From NCBI GenBank assembly GCA_016705545.1, contig JADIYA010000021.1, positions 1-51,011 of the forward strand: DNA of 51,011 nucleotides. The letters are read 5' to 3'. This stretch comes from Flavobacteriales bacterium. GTDB taxonomy: Bacteria; Bacteroidota; Bacteroidia; Flavobacteriales_F; PHOS-HE28. Each line of letters begins with the position of its first letter. Position 1 is the first letter of the stretch. The notes beneath the pieces were generated by a model. It made no database searches and had not been told where the DNA came from. It saw only the letters and a program-made list of their open reading frames with translations. Below, piece after piece: positions 24,368 to 33,460 of this stretch. The position numbers were made by a program, and so were the translations under genes.

Positions 24368-25076
24368 TCACGGCACGCTCTACCTGATGCCCGTTTGGCT
24401 CGGAGAGCACGGCGGCCTGGAGCAATTGCCGCCGGAGAACATCGCCATCGCATCGCGCATCACGCTCTATTTCTGCGAGCATGAGAAGACCGCGCGGCAG
24501 ATGCTTCGCCGCATGGTGCCGTCAATCGACCTTGCACGCCTCGAATTGCACCGGCTCGACAAGGACAGCTCGGCCCAGGAAGCGGATGAGCTATTGCGGC
24601 ATTTGAACGGAGGCAGGGACGCGGCCATCATCAGCGAAGCCGGCATGCCCGGCATCGCCGATCCGGGAGCTTTGCTGGTGCGTGCCGCGCACGCCGCAGG
24701 GATCACCGTGGTGCCGCTCATCGGCCCTTCCTCCCTCCTGCTCGCGCTTGCGGCTTCCGGCATGAACGGCCAGCACTTCACCTTTCACGGATACCTGCCG
24801 GTGAAGCCCCACGAGCGCAAGGCCGCCATCAAGCGCTTGGAGCATGAAGCGCAACGCACCGGCGCCGCGCAGCTCTTCATCGAGACGCCTTACCGCAACG
24901 ACGCGCTCCTCGCCGACCTGTTGGCTACCTGCGCACCTGGCACCGCGCTGTGCATCGCCATCGACCTCACACAGCCCGGAGGCAGCGTGGCAACGCGCAC
25001 GATCGCCATGTGGCGCAAGAGCATCCCAGCGCTCGGAAAGCGGCCGGCGGTATTCCTCATCGGATCGCTGAGGTGA
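24348..25076 (+). CDS. SAM-dependent methyltransferase, tetrapyrrole methylase family (RsmI-like)
   Basis: A 242-residue protein with the tetrapyrrole-methylase fold signatures EAGMPGIADPG and LIGPSSLLLALAASG, plus FIETPYRN and a C-terminal KRPAVFLIG. RsmI uses this fold to 2'-O-methylate C1402 of 16S rRNA; the Bacteroidota branch is shorter and its N-terminus here (LYLMPVWLGE) differs from typical RsmI (LYVVATPIGN), so another target is possible. Start ATG at 24348 overlaps the phosphatase gene. Its stop abuts the convergent gene on the other strand. Confidence 0.82.
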   Translation: MALSSADHGTLYLMPVWLGEHGGLEQLPPENIAIASRITLYFCEHEKTARQMLRRMVPSIDLARLELHRLDKDSSAQEADELLRHLNGGRDAAIISEAGMPGIADPGALLVRAAHAAGITVVPLIGPSSLLLALAASGMNGQHFTFHGYLPVKPHERKAAIKRLEHEAQRTGAAQLFIETPYRNDALLADLLATCAPGTALCIAIDLTQPGGSVATRTIAMWRKSIPALGKRPAVFLIGSLR

Positions 25077-26513
25077 TCAGCCGTTGGGCTGCGTGCAGGG
25101 CAAGGCCTCGCCGCTGCCGGGCGCATGGGGCGCCTTCGCATTGCGCTTCCCCTTGCAGAACGGGCTGCGGTTCATGAGCCAGCGCACGCGGAAGTAGAAA
25201 TCGACGGCGTGCATGTCGCGCTTGCTCACCAGCGGGCCGATGCGATCGGTGCCCACCACGATCCCGTTGAAGCGCAGCATGAGGCCCAGCGCGGGGCGTC
25301 GCAGGTCGTACTCCTCGATCACCAGCGGCATGGCCACTTCCATTTGCCGGGTCTCGTAGCGTGCATTGAAGGCGATGCTGTTGGCGCGGCGCAAGCGAAG
25401 GCCATCGCGCGCGCTCAGCTGCTGCACCACCGCCGCGCTCAAGTACGCTCCACCGGCGATGCGCTTGTCGAATTGCACGCTGGCGGCTGTTGGCAGGCCT
25501 ATCCGCATCCCAGGGCTGCGCGTCCATCGGGTGGCGCTGGCGATGAGGCTGTCGAGGTCGCCTTCGTCATCGATGGGCAGATCGTTGTAATCCGCGATGT
25601 CGAGACCGCCCGCCTCCAATGCGCCCGACCGCGCATCGCGGAAGCTCATTGCACCGAGATCGATGAGCGATGCACCGACACGGTAGTTATAGCGCAACGG
25701 TGTGCAACCGCCGCTGCTGCGGTGCGGCATGTAGCCATCGGCCTCGTCGTCGGTGCGCGTGTAGGTGATGCCCAGATCGGCGCCGAAGCCATGGCCGGCG
25801 TTGGCTGCGGGCATCGCGAAACCATAGCTCAAGGTGGCGGCATGCACGCTGGCGCGCGCCGTGTCGAGCACCGTGTAGTCGATGCCGGAAAAAGAAAGCG
25901 CGCCGCCGGCATGCGCTTGCAGATAGCGTGCATTGACCCCCGCGCTCAGGATCCCGAAGCCTTGCGCCCTCAGCACCTGGCCCAGGTTCACGCCAAATTC
26001 CGTCCACGCCGCTCCAACCACGCGAACACCTTCATCGGAGAATCGGATCCCATGCTGCGGCTCGAAATTCAACCCGTTGAAGATGAAGTTGCCCATCGCG
26101 GGCGATAGGCCCGATGCGCTCACGTGGGCACGGCTGCGCAACCCGAGCCCGATCGTGGTGCGGCCCAGCGCCAACGAAGCACCAGGCCCTGCAACGCCAA
26201 GGGAAACCGTCGCGCGATGCCCTTGACCTGCGCCAGCCGAACGCATCACCAGCACTCCATCGGACATGCCTTGGCGCAATTCGCCCACGAGCCGCCGGTC
26301 GCGACCGCTATAGGCCACGAGGCTGTTCCATGCGTGCGCATCAGCACCGAGGAAACGGATTTCAAGCCATGGCCACTGGCCGGCGGAGCGCGCCGGATTG
26401 ACCCACGCGGCATCAGCGCCGGCGTAGTTGCTGTGAAGCGAACCGTGGCGCTCCTGACTGAAAGCACAAACGGTGGATAGGAAGAGGACTGGGAGCGTGA
26501 GTATGGCGCGCAT
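25077..26513 (-). CDS. DUF5723-like outer-membrane protein
   Basis: A 478-residue protein with a signal peptide (cut after AFSQ), then ERHGSLHSNYAGADAAWVNPA, the N-terminal pattern of DUF5723/PorV-like barrels, and many amphipathic strands. The final 35 residues (after FRVRWLMNRSPF) are basic and soluble (KGKRNAKAPHAPGSGEALP). The function is unknown; related barrels act in outer-membrane transport. It is monocistronic and convergent with the methyltransferase gene, the two stops touching. Confidence 0.75.
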   Translation of the reverse strand: MRAILTLPVLFLSTVCAFSQERHGSLHSNYAGADAAWVNPARSAGQWPWLEIRFLGADAHAWNSLVAYSGRDRRLVGELRQGMSDGVLVMRSAGAGQGHRATVSLGVAGPGASLALGRTTIGLGLRSRAHVSASGLSPAMGNFIFNGLNFEPQHGIRFSDEGVRVVGAAWTEFGVNLGQVLRAQGFGILSAGVNARYLQAHAGGALSFSGIDYTVLDTARASVHAATLSYGFAMPAANAGHGFGADLGITYTRTDDEADGYMPHRSSGGCTPLRYNYRVGASLIDLGAMSFRDARSGALEAGGLDIADYNDLPIDDEGDLDSLIASATRWTRSPGMRIGLPTAASVQFDKRIAGGAYLSAAVVQQLSARDGLRLRRANSIAFNARYETRQMEVAMPLVIEEYDLRRPALGLMLRFNGIVVGTDRIGPLVSKRDMHAVDFYFRVRWLMNRSPFCKGKRNAKAPHAPGSGEALPCTQPNG

Positions 26514-26546
26514 GGCGCGCTGATACGCTGATGCTTGAGCGATGTT

Positions 26547-27413
26547 CTATCCGGGCACCGCTCTGGACACGCTCACCGCGTAACGCACCGGCATGCCGGG
26601 CTCCAGCAGCCCGGGGACCCCGCGACCACCGAAAGCCATTCGCGAAGGGAAGATGAACTCGCCGCGCTGCCCTTCACGGAGCAGGCTCACCGCTACCTCC
26701 AGCCCCTGCAGCAATTGATCCGGTGTGCCGTAGTCCCAAGCGAAATCGCCGCCATTGCGGGCCGTGGCGTCGATGGTCCGCCCATCGGCCAGGCCGAAGC
26801 CCTCCCAATTCACGCGCAAGGGGGTGCCATAAGCCCAATGGGCGGTGTCCGAAGCGATGCCCGTGATCCGGTAGTGCAGGTCGCTGGTGCCCCAGCGTGT
26901 CCACGCGCCGCTGTCCTGCGCCGCATAGGCCTCGATCAGCATGCGCTCGAAGCCTTCGGGGTCATTGGTTTTGAACCGCGCCCTTCGCTCTGCGCTGGCC
27001 TCGGGCGTGAGCAGATCGAGCAGGAGCAGTTCCATGCGCACGGTGAGCGTATCGTGCGGCGGCGGAATGTCCTTGCGCAGGAGCGCGGGCCATGGCCAAT
27101 GCGATGCGGGCGCGATCACGCTCATGCTATCACCGGCATGCAGGCGGCGCAGCACGGGCAGCAAGGCGCCCGCACGGATCTCCGCAGCACTGTACCAGCG
27201 CTCGGTGCTCCAGTACGATCCGGGCTCATCGTTCAATCCGGAAGCGCGGAAGCGCAGCAGCAGGCTATCGCCATCCACCGGTACCCGCTCGCCCTCGCCC
27301 AAGGCGATGTACCGCAGATGCACCTCATCGCCCACCAACTTGTATCCTGCATGCGGTGAGCGCGTGCACCCGGCCAGGACAGCCGCTGTGATCAACAAGC
27401 CGATGCAACGCAT
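26547..27413 (-). CDS. FKBP-type peptidyl-prolyl isomerase lipoprotein (two domains)
   Basis: A 288-residue lipoprotein (lipobox LAGC). The C-terminal domain has IFPSRMAFGGRGVPGLLEPG, the FKBP active-site edge; the N-terminal half (EVHLRYIALGEGERV, then DSMSVIAPASHWPW) looks like a second, degenerate FKBP domain. FKBPs speed up cis-trans prolyl isomerisation; here in the periplasm or outer membrane. It is the last gene of nrnA-gldI-FKBP, two bases after the gldI stop. Such lipoproteins assist surface protein export and gliding in Flavobacteriia, which is inferred here from context. Confidence 0.85.
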   Translation of the reverse strand: MRCIGLLITAAVLAGCTRSPHAGYKLVGDEVHLRYIALGEGERVPVDGDSLLLRFRASGLNDEPGSYWSTERWYSAAEIRAGALLPVLRRLHAGDSMSVIAPASHWPWPALLRKDIPPPHDTLTVRMELLLLDLLTPEASAERRARFKTNDPEGFERMLIEAYAAQDSGAWTRWGTSDLHYRITGIASDTAHWAYGTPLRVNWEGFGLADGRTIDATARNGGDFAWDYGTPDQLLQGLEVAVSLLREGQRGEFIFPSRMAFGGRGVPGLLEPGMPVRYAVSVSRAVPG

Positions 27414-27415
27414 GC

Positions 27416-27919
27416 TCACTCGCGGATGCCTGCCAGGCCTATGCGGTACACCACCGTGCTGCGCGGCGGCACGCGGTCCTGATCGCCGATGAGGCCATGG
27501 GCGCGGTAGCTGGGGATGATGATGATCGCGCTGTCGCCGACGGAGAGCTGCTGGATCGCTTCGTGCAGGCCGCTCTCCACATTGTCCTCTTCCACGCGGA
27601 ATCCCTCCGGACCATCGGGATTGCTCGTGTAGGCCGTGTCGCCATTGAGCAGTTCCATCCGATAGCGCACCAAGGCCCACTGGCCGGGCTTCACGGCGGC
27701 GCCGGGCGCATCACGCAGCAATTGGTGGCGCACGCCGGTGCCGCTACGCTGCGGATTGAGCGCGAATCGATTCACGTAGAGGTCGATGTCACGGTCCTCC
27801 AAGCGCATGGCGTCACGATTGTCGCGGATGAGCTCTTCCTTGGTCGAGGGCTGCTGCTGCACGGGCGCAGGAGCCGAGCCATTGCAGGCGACCACCAGCA
27901 GGAGAAAAGCGATCCTCAT
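27416..27919 (-). CDS. gldI: GldI-like FKBP peptidyl-prolyl isomerase lipoprotein
   Basis: A 167-residue lipoprotein (lipobox VVAC) with one FKBP domain ending SVGDSAIIIIPSYRAHGLIG and PPRSTVVYRIGLAGI. Size, lipidation and position directly after nrnA match GldI, a lipoprotein needed for gliding motility in Flavobacterium johnsoniae. The start overlaps the nrnA stop by four bases. Gliding in this organism is not proven: other gld genes lie outside this window, and the name rests on gene order and domain. Confidence 0.8.
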   Translation of the reverse strand: MRIAFLLLVVACNGSAPAPVQQQPSTKEELIRDNRDAMRLEDRDIDLYVNRFALNPQRSGTGVRHQLLRDAPGAAVKPGQWALVRYRMELLNGDTAYTSNPDGPEGFRVEEDNVESGLHEAIQQLSVGDSAIIIIPSYRAHGLIGDQDRVPPRSTVVYRIGLAGIRE

Positions 27920-28941
27920 GGATGCTGGGCGATGAAATCAGGGAGCAGCGTTCGGAATCGCGTGACGGCATCGGCGAGGGTTTCCTTGGCTTGTCCGCCA
28001 GCGGCATTGCGGTGCCCGCCGCCATTGAAGTGGTCGCGCACCAGTCCATCAACGGGCAGCTGCCCCTTGCTGCGCAGGCTCACCTTCACCAGATCGGGAC
28101 GCTCAATGAACAAGGCGGCCAAGCGGATGCCGCGCATGGAGAGGCCGTAATTGACGAAGCCTTCGGTATCGCCTTGCTGATAGTTGAAGCGCTTCAGGTC
28201 GTCGAGGCTCAGGGAGATGATGGCCGTGGCGAGCTCGGGCAGCACCACCATGCGCTCGGTGAGCGTAAATCCCAGCAGGCGCAGGCGGTCCGGCCGGTTG
28301 TCGTCAGCGATGGCCTCATGCACATCGGTGATGCGCACGCCGCGCTCCATCAGGCGCGCAGCCACGCGCATCGTATGCGGGGTGGTGCTCCCGAAGCGGA
28401 AGCTGCCGGAGTCGGTGACGATGCCCGTGTACAGGCAAGCGGCCGCTTCCGGACCGATGCGCTCGGCCCAGCCCATCGCCTCAACGATGTCATGCACCAT
28501 CTGGCTGGTGGAGCATGCGCTGGGGTCGCTGAAGGGGATCGCCGCGAAATCCTCCGGCTCCTGGTGATGATCGATCAGCACGGTGAACGGCGCTGCGCGC
28601 AGGGCTTCCTCCAGCGCGCCTACGCGGTCGCGACGATTGAAGTCGAGGCAGATCACCGCATCGGCTTCCCGGATCGCGGAGATGCATTGATCGCGCTTGG
28701 TGTCGCCGGCCATGGCCTCATCGTAGCCGGGCATCCAGCGCAGGAAGGCCGGGGCCGAATTCGGCAGCAGCACCTGCGCCCGGTGCCCAGCTGCGCGCAG
28801 CACATGCATGAGCCCGAGCGATGAACCGATCGCATCGCCATCTGGATTGTAATGCGTGACCAAGGCCAACCGTTTCGGTGTGCTCAGCAGGTCACGCAGG
28901 CCTTGAAGAGCATCAACCGGCACGGAGGAACTAGCGGTCAT
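27916..28941 (-). CDS. nrnA: DHH/DHHA1 phosphoesterase (oligoribonuclease NrnA type)
   Basis: A 341-residue enzyme with the DHH motifs YNPDGDAIGSS, CLDFNR, LIDHHQEP and the DHHA1 motif FNGGGHRNAAGG, complete for manganese-dependent activity. NrnA degrades very short RNA oligomers and can dephosphorylate pAp to AMP. ATG at 28941 is used; an ATG at 28950 adds three residues. TATATTGC (close to TAnnTTTG) lies a few bases upstream. First gene of the nrnA-gldI-FKBP operon. Confidence 0.93.
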   Translation of the reverse strand: MTASSSVPVDALQGLRDLLSTPKRLALVTHYNPDGDAIGSSLGLMHVLRAAGHRAQVLLPNSAPAFLRWMPGYDEAMAGDTKRDQCISAIREADAVICLDFNRRDRVGALEEALRAAPFTVLIDHHQEPEDFAAIPFSDPSACSTSQMVHDIVEAMGWAERIGPEAAACLYTGIVTDSGSFRFGSTTPHTMRVAARLMERGVRITDVHEAIADDNRPDRLRLLGFTLTERMVVLPELATAIISLSLDDLKRFNYQQGDTEGFVNYGLSMRGIRLAALFIERPDLVKVSLRSKGQLPVDGLVRDHFNGGGHRNAAGGQAKETLADAVTRFRTLLPDFIAQHP

Positions 28942-28982
28942 GGAGGGCAATATAGCCGCAGGGCGAACGGCAGGCGCTGCCT

Positions 28983-29498
28983 TCAGAATCCGATGCCCGG
29001 AGAGGGCATGTGCTCGATGAGGATGCCCACGCAGCCGATATCGATCTCCGCTTTCTTGCCCTTGCGCTCCGCTGCGCCCGGCGCATTCACCTCCACCGCG
29101 ATGCGCTTGGTGGCGGTGCAGCTGAACTCGATGCTGGGCACCATATCATGCTCGGTGTTGTCCCAGAGCACCTTCTCCGTCTCGATCATGTCGCCCTTGG
29201 CCCCACCGGGCTTGTTGGTGCGGATCTTTTCCACCAGGCGGATGGCCAGCCCTTCGCCCAGGATCTTCTCATCGTAACAGACACTGATGCGGTAATCCTG
29301 GCCGCGGTACACGATGATGTTCAGCTCGGTCTCCTCACCGATCTTCACCATGGCGCTTCGGCTCTGGCCGTTCACCGAGAATCGGGCATCGCCGGAGCGC
29401 TCGCAGTTGAACCGATGGTAGGTGGGGCACTCGGAGACCTGCGCGAGAGCGAAGGAGGCGCAGGGAAGCGCGAGGGCAAGGAGGAGGGAACGGGGCAT
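28983..29498 (-). CDS. Secreted protein of unknown function
   Basis: A 171-residue protein with signal peptide (MPRSLLLALALPCASFALAQ) and three cysteine pairs or groups (CPTYHRFNC, VCYDE, SC/GC). The composition suggests a small periplasmic beta-sandwich. I recognise no family. Its ATG lies 11 bases after the stop of the upstream lipoprotein gene, so the two are co-transcribed, and it may work with that protein. Confidence 0.75.
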   Translation of the reverse strand: MPRSLLLALALPCASFALAQVSECPTYHRFNCERSGDARFSVNGQSRSAMVKIGEETELNIIVYRGQDYRISVCYDEKILGEGLAIRLVEKIRTNKPGGAKGDMIETEKVLWDNTEHDMVPSIEFSCTATKRIAVEVNAPGAAERKGKKAEIDIGCVGILIEHMPSPGIGF

Positions 29499-29509
29499 CG
29501 TGGTTTCGC

Positions 29510-30400
29510 TTACGAGTTGGTGTTGGCGCCTTCGGGCTTGGTCCATTCCGCGCGCAAACGGTCGATGGCCTGCGCCAGTTCCTGATACTTCGCCTGCGTG
29601 AGCTCGATGGTGACATCCTCGCCGAGCACCATGCGGCCCGACGGCGATGCGCCTTGATGGGCGGAGCGCTTCACTTCGAGCTGGTCGTAGATGGCGCGCA
29701 CCGCGGAAAGGTCGGTGTAAACCGCCGCCACATCGGGCTGGTCGCGCGTGGCTTCCATCATGCCCAAGAGATGGTCGAGCGTGACCTTCTGCTCGGCCAC
29801 GCGTGCCATGAGGGCCTCGCTGCCACCGAAGGCCTCGATCTGCCGCATCACCAGGTGCATGCTCTCCATCCAGCCACCGGCCAGCACCAGGTGCAGCACG
29901 GGGCCCATGTTCTCCAACTGCATGCGCTCGTAGGCCCGCTGGTAGGCCTCGTTGCTGATGATCTCCAAGGAGTCGCCGCGGGCCAGGTTCGATTCCAGCC
30001 GCACGAAATCGGCATCGGTGAAGGCGGCGTCGAGCCCGAGCGAGCCGGCCAGCTTCTTCGAGGTGAGGTAGTAGCGCGCCACATCCACATTCAGCTTGAA
30101 GCTGCTGGCATACACCAGATCGGTGGCATACACGCCGAAATTGACGGCCCGCGCGCGGAGGCTCACGTAGCGGTCCACGTTCGTCGAAGGGTTCATGAGC
30201 CGGCGGTGCCCGTCGCCCGCCATCTGGCGCACCAGCCCGAAGAGCTCGTTGGGCGTGGGCATCTGGTACATCGAGGTGACAGCGGCCTCCTCGCCGCCGA
30301 TGACCAGCCCGCCGGATGTGCCGTCGGCCGGCTTCTCTCCGCCGCCACAGGCAGCGAGCATCAGGAACGGGAGCAGCAGGGAAGGCCGGAGAGTGGGCAT
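29510..30400 (-). CDS. Lipoprotein of unknown function
   Basis: A 296-residue, largely helical lipoprotein (lipobox LAAC followed by GGGE, a possible outer-membrane export signal of Bacteroidota). The body (NVDRYVSLRARAVNFGVYATDLVYASS and later helices) suggests a helical-bundle protein without cysteines. No family is recognised. The ATG at 30400 is chosen for the lipobox. First gene of a two-gene unit with the secreted protein at 28983-29498; divergent from ndk. Confidence 0.8.
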   Translation of the reverse strand: MPTLRPSLLLPFLMLAACGGGEKPADGTSGGLVIGGEEAAVTSMYQMPTPNELFGLVRQMAGDGHRRLMNPSTNVDRYVSLRARAVNFGVYATDLVYASSFKLNVDVARYYLTSKKLAGSLGLDAAFTDADFVRLESNLARGDSLEIISNEAYQRAYERMQLENMGPVLHLVLAGGWMESMHLVMRQIEAFGGSEALMARVAEQKVTLDHLLGMMEATRDQPDVAAVYTDLSAVRAIYDQLEVKRSAHQGASPSGRMVLGEDVTIELTQAKYQELAQAIDRLRAEWTKPEGANTNS

Positions 30401-30492
30401 GGATCGGGGCTTCAGGATGCGGCAACGGCCGCTTTCGGGTGACGCGACGAAGGAAGAAGCCCTTGCACCCGCTGGCGGAGAAGGTGTCCGAT

Positions 30493-30500
30493 TACTTTTG
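30493..30500 (+). promoter_or_regulatory. -7 element of the ndk promoter
   Basis: TACTTTTG fits TAnnTTTG exactly; the ATG of ndk is 73 bases downstream, so ndk has a leader, unlike several genes here. No TTG at the usual distance; the nearest is 27 bases away. Confidence 0.45.
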
Positions 30501-30573
30501 CGCCGCTTTTTCAACAACCCTTGGCCGGCGACCGCTCGGGAGCACGGCCAACTAACCGAGGAGACGATAGCGC

Positions 30574-30993
30574 ATGGCGACGAACAGGACATTCACGATG
30601 ATCAAGCCCGAGGCGGTGGCCGCCGGCAGCATGGGCAAGATCCTGGACATGATCATGGACAATGGCTTCCGCGTGGTGGCCATGAAATACACGCGGCTCT
30701 CGCGGCAGGAAGCCGGCACCTTCTACGCGGTGCACAAGGAGCGTCCCTTCTACGGCGAACTGGTGGAGTACATGGCCAGCGGCCCCATCGTGGCGGCGAT
30801 CCTCGAGGGCGACAACGCCGTGCAGCGCTTCCGCGACCTGATCGGCGCTACCGATCCCACGCAGGCCGCCGAGGGCACCATCCGCAAGCGCTTCGCCGAG
30901 AGCAAGGCCAAGAACGCCGTGCATGGCAGCGACAGCGATGAGAACGCCGCCATCGAGGGCGCCTTCTTCTTCAGCGGCAGGGAGCAGTTCTAG
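30574..30993 (+). CDS. ndk: Nucleoside diphosphate kinase
   Basis: A 139-residue Ndk, the usual bacterial length. It moves the gamma-phosphate of ATP to nucleoside diphosphates through a phosphohistidine: H117 in NAVHGSDSDENA. N-terminal TFTMIKPEAV and the ERPFYGELVEYMASGP region are conserved. Cytoplasmic housekeeping enzyme, apparently monocistronic, with a weak hairpin downstream. Confidence 0.97.
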   Translation: MATNRTFTMIKPEAVAAGSMGKILDMIMDNGFRVVAMKYTRLSRQEAGTFYAVHKERPFYGELVEYMASGPIVAAILEGDNAVQRFRDLIGATDPTQAAEGTIRKRFAESKAKNAVHGSDSDENAAIEGAFFFSGREQF

Positions 30994-31508
30994 GTGTAGC
31001 GTGCGATAATGCAAGGGTGCGAGAGCACGGCCTTGCACCTTCGCTAATCACGTGGCATACCGCACCCTGATCGTAGTGCGCACCGACAGGGTCATCCCCG
31101 ACTCGGTCACAAGCCCAATCGTGCTCCTGCTCACTGATTTTTCAAACCGAGCATTACTGCGTCCCCTGTCCAACAAGGATGCGTGGTCGTGTCGGCGTTG
31201 ATGCGTATCGTCAAGCCACCACTGCCCGGAGCGAGCTGCCTGATGAGGTGAACTTAAGGCTCCGCGCTTCCCAACCCGTTTTCATTGGGACTTGCTCGGC
31301 CCTTGCGAAGCTATTGGCGCATCCGGGCATTAGTGCTCGCGCAGCGCAGTTGCCCACATGTCACGGATGTGAACCGGGCTTCGCATCAGTTCCGTGCTAG
31401 GCTCTGGAAAGCCCCCCGCGCTGAAGCTGCTCACGGATACGGAACTCAGCTGCATTGCCAGACCACCCATCCCCCCTACCTTTCGTCTGCCCATCACACC
31501 CCGCCGTC
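30994..31508. other. Intergenic region, 515 bases
   Basis: No gene is visible. A hairpin TGCAAGG/CCTTGCA (31010-31037, inner TGC/GCA) follows ndk and may be a weak terminator, without a T-run. The middle part (31100-31450) appears less GC-rich than the neighbours and could be decayed coding sequence, but I can see no coherent reading. The right end carries the promoter of the next gene. Confidence 0.5.
31455..31484 (+). promoter_or_regulatory. Promoter of the repetitive secreted protein gene
   Basis: TTG (31455-31457), 19 bases, TACCTTTC (31477-31484), one mismatch to TAnnTTTG. The ATG at 31509 is 24 bases downstream. Confidence 0.55.
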
Positions 31509-33413
31509 ATGAACCAGCCGTTCCTCCTTGCCCTCTTCGGACTGTTCGCGATCAGCAGTGCTGCGCAGAACGTGGCCATCAATGCTGATGGCGCAGCGCC
31601 CAACGCGAGCGCGATGCTCGATGTGGACGTAACGGCGCTGCCGGCCAACAACAAACGTGGCCTGCTGGTGCCGCGGGTGGCGCTCACGGCAACGAACGTG
31701 GCCGCGCCGGTGGTGGCTCCGGCCGCCTCGCTGCTGGTGTACAACACGGCCACGGCCGGCGTGGCGCCGAACAACGTGGTGCCGGGCTATTATTACTGGA
31801 ACGGCGTGGTGTGGGTGCGATTCGCCACCACCGGCGATGGCTGGCTGCTCACGGGCAATGCGGGCACGGTGGCGGGCACCAACTTCATCGGCACCACCGA
31901 TGCGGTGGATTGGGTGATCAAGACCGGCGGCGCTGCCGCAGCGAATGAGCGCGCACGCGTGCTCAGCGGCGGCAAGGTGGTGGTGAACAACGTGGGCGTG
32001 GGCGGCTTCGCCAACGATGTGTTCAGCGTGTATGCCGATGGCACCACCAATGGTACCACCACGAACACGAGCGTCTTGGGTACCCGTGCGATCAACGGCT
32101 ACACCAGCACCGGCTTCGGCGTGGCGGGCTTCACCTCGGGAACCGTGGGCACCACCTTCGGCGTGTATGGCAGCTCGAATGCGACATCCGGAACCGCCAA
32201 CGGCATCCGCGGTGAGGCCACCTTCCATCAAGCCATCGCCATCGCGGCCATTGGGAATACCGGCGCCACAGCGGTGACCACGGGAACCACCAGCCGCGCG
32301 ATACTCGGCCAATTGAACGGCACCCTGGCCGGTACAGCCGTGGGCGTCGGCGTGCAAGGGGTGATCAACGCCACCATGACCGCCGGCGATGCCCGGGGCG
32401 TGAACGGCGCATCACCCGCGGATGATGGCATCGGCGTGGCGGGCTTCTCCACGATCGCCGCCGCAGCGCTGAACCCGGTGGGGGTCTATGGCCAAGCGGC
32501 GATCAACACTGGTTTCGGCATGCAGGCGTGGAACACCAATGCGGGCGGGACAGGCGCGATATTCACCGGCAACAACGCCGCCACCACCTTCCTGGTGGCC
32601 GGAACGGGCACGGCGGCCAACGGCACCATCGTCGGGCACTTCGGATACGGGCGCAATGCGGCCAATGGCATCGGCGTGGTCGGTGTCGGCAACAACGGCG
32701 CGGCCATCTTCACACCGGCCCAGGGCGCGGGCGTGGTGGGCACGGGCACCCGGTATGGCATGGTGGGCTTCGCTACGACCACGGTGAGCACCAACCCATT
32801 GAACAACAGCGCTGCGAATGGTGCCAATGCATCGGCAGGCGGCTATTTCGAGGTGCAGAACGGGGGCACCGCGCAGACCTGGAGCTATGTGGCGGTGCGC
32901 GACAACCTCGGGATCCTTCGCAAGATCATCGGGCCGGGCACGGTGAACACGATCGTGAAGGATCTCGACGGCAATCAGGTGGCCCTCTCCTGCCCCGAAG
33001 CGCCAGAGAACCTTTTCCAGGATTACGGGACTGGGCAGCTCGTGAATGGCCGCGCGCGCATCACGCTCGATCCCATCCTCACGAAGAACATCGTCGTCGA
33101 TGCCAAACACCCTTTGCGCGTATTCGTCCAGCTCGAAGGCGATTGCAACGGAGTCTTCGTGACGAGCAAGAGCGCCGAAGGCTTCGAGGTGGTGGAGCTG
33201 ATGAATGGCACCAGCGATACGCCCTTCACGTGGACCGTTGCGGCCAATCGCGCGGATGAGACCCTGCCGGACGGAAGCGTCTCGCGCTACTCAGCAGAGC
33301 GATTCGCACCAGCCCCTGGACCTGTGGCGAAGGAGCAGCAGGCCACGCGCGATGCGCGGGGTGCGCGCAGCCCGGGAGATGCACCGCCGCTTGAGTCCAC
33401 CGCCAAGCCATGA
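31509..33413 (+). CDS. Large repetitive secreted protein, probably beta-helical
   Basis: A 634-residue protein with signal peptide (cut after SSAAQ). The N-terminal part (NVAINADGAAPNASAMLDV) is common in Bacteroidota surface proteins with tail-fibre-like architecture. From about residue 140 to 460, Gly/Ala/Thr/Asn-rich units repeat with GVAGF, GVYG, GVGVQG and GVVGTGTRYG, suggesting a stacked beta structure. The region 470-600 is a separate, non-repetitive domain (VRDNLGILRKIIGPG, NGRARITLDPI). The end is low-complexity and lacks a T9SS sorting domain. The role is unknown; adhesion or a surface fibre is a guess. Confidence 0.75.
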   Translation: MNQPFLLALFGLFAISSAAQNVAINADGAAPNASAMLDVDVTALPANNKRGLLVPRVALTATNVAAPVVAPAASLLVYNTATAGVAPNNVVPGYYYWNGVVWVRFATTGDGWLLTGNAGTVAGTNFIGTTDAVDWVIKTGGAAAANERARVLSGGKVVVNNVGVGGFANDVFSVYADGTTNGTTTNTSVLGTRAINGYTSTGFGVAGFTSGTVGTTFGVYGSSNATSGTANGIRGEATFHQAIAIAAIGNTGATAVTTGTTSRAILGQLNGTLAGTAVGVGVQGVINATMTAGDARGVNGASPADDGIGVAGFSTIAAAALNPVGVYGQAAINTGFGMQAWNTNAGGTGAIFTGNNAATTFLVAGTGTAANGTIVGHFGYGRNAANGIGVVGVGNNGAAIFTPAQGAGVVGTGTRYGMVGFATTTVSTNPLNNSAANGANASAGGYFEVQNGGTAQTWSYVAVRDNLGILRKIIGPGTVNTIVKDLDGNQVALSCPEAPENLFQDYGTGQLVNGRARITLDPILTKNIVVDAKHPLRVFVQLEGDCNGVFVTSKSAEGFEVVELMNGTSDTPFTWTVAANRADETLPDGSVSRYSAERFAPAPGPVAKEQQATRDARGARSPGDAPPLESTAKP

Positions 33414-33460
33414 TGCGGGCGGCCGCGGTTCCTGCCCACCTTTGAACCGACAGGCAGGGC

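Noticed and set aside
30994..31508. Small genes in the gap after ndk
   Set aside because: The short frames at 31179-31400, 31285-31512 and 31394-31588 overlap each other, lack plausible composition and have no promoter-start arrangement.
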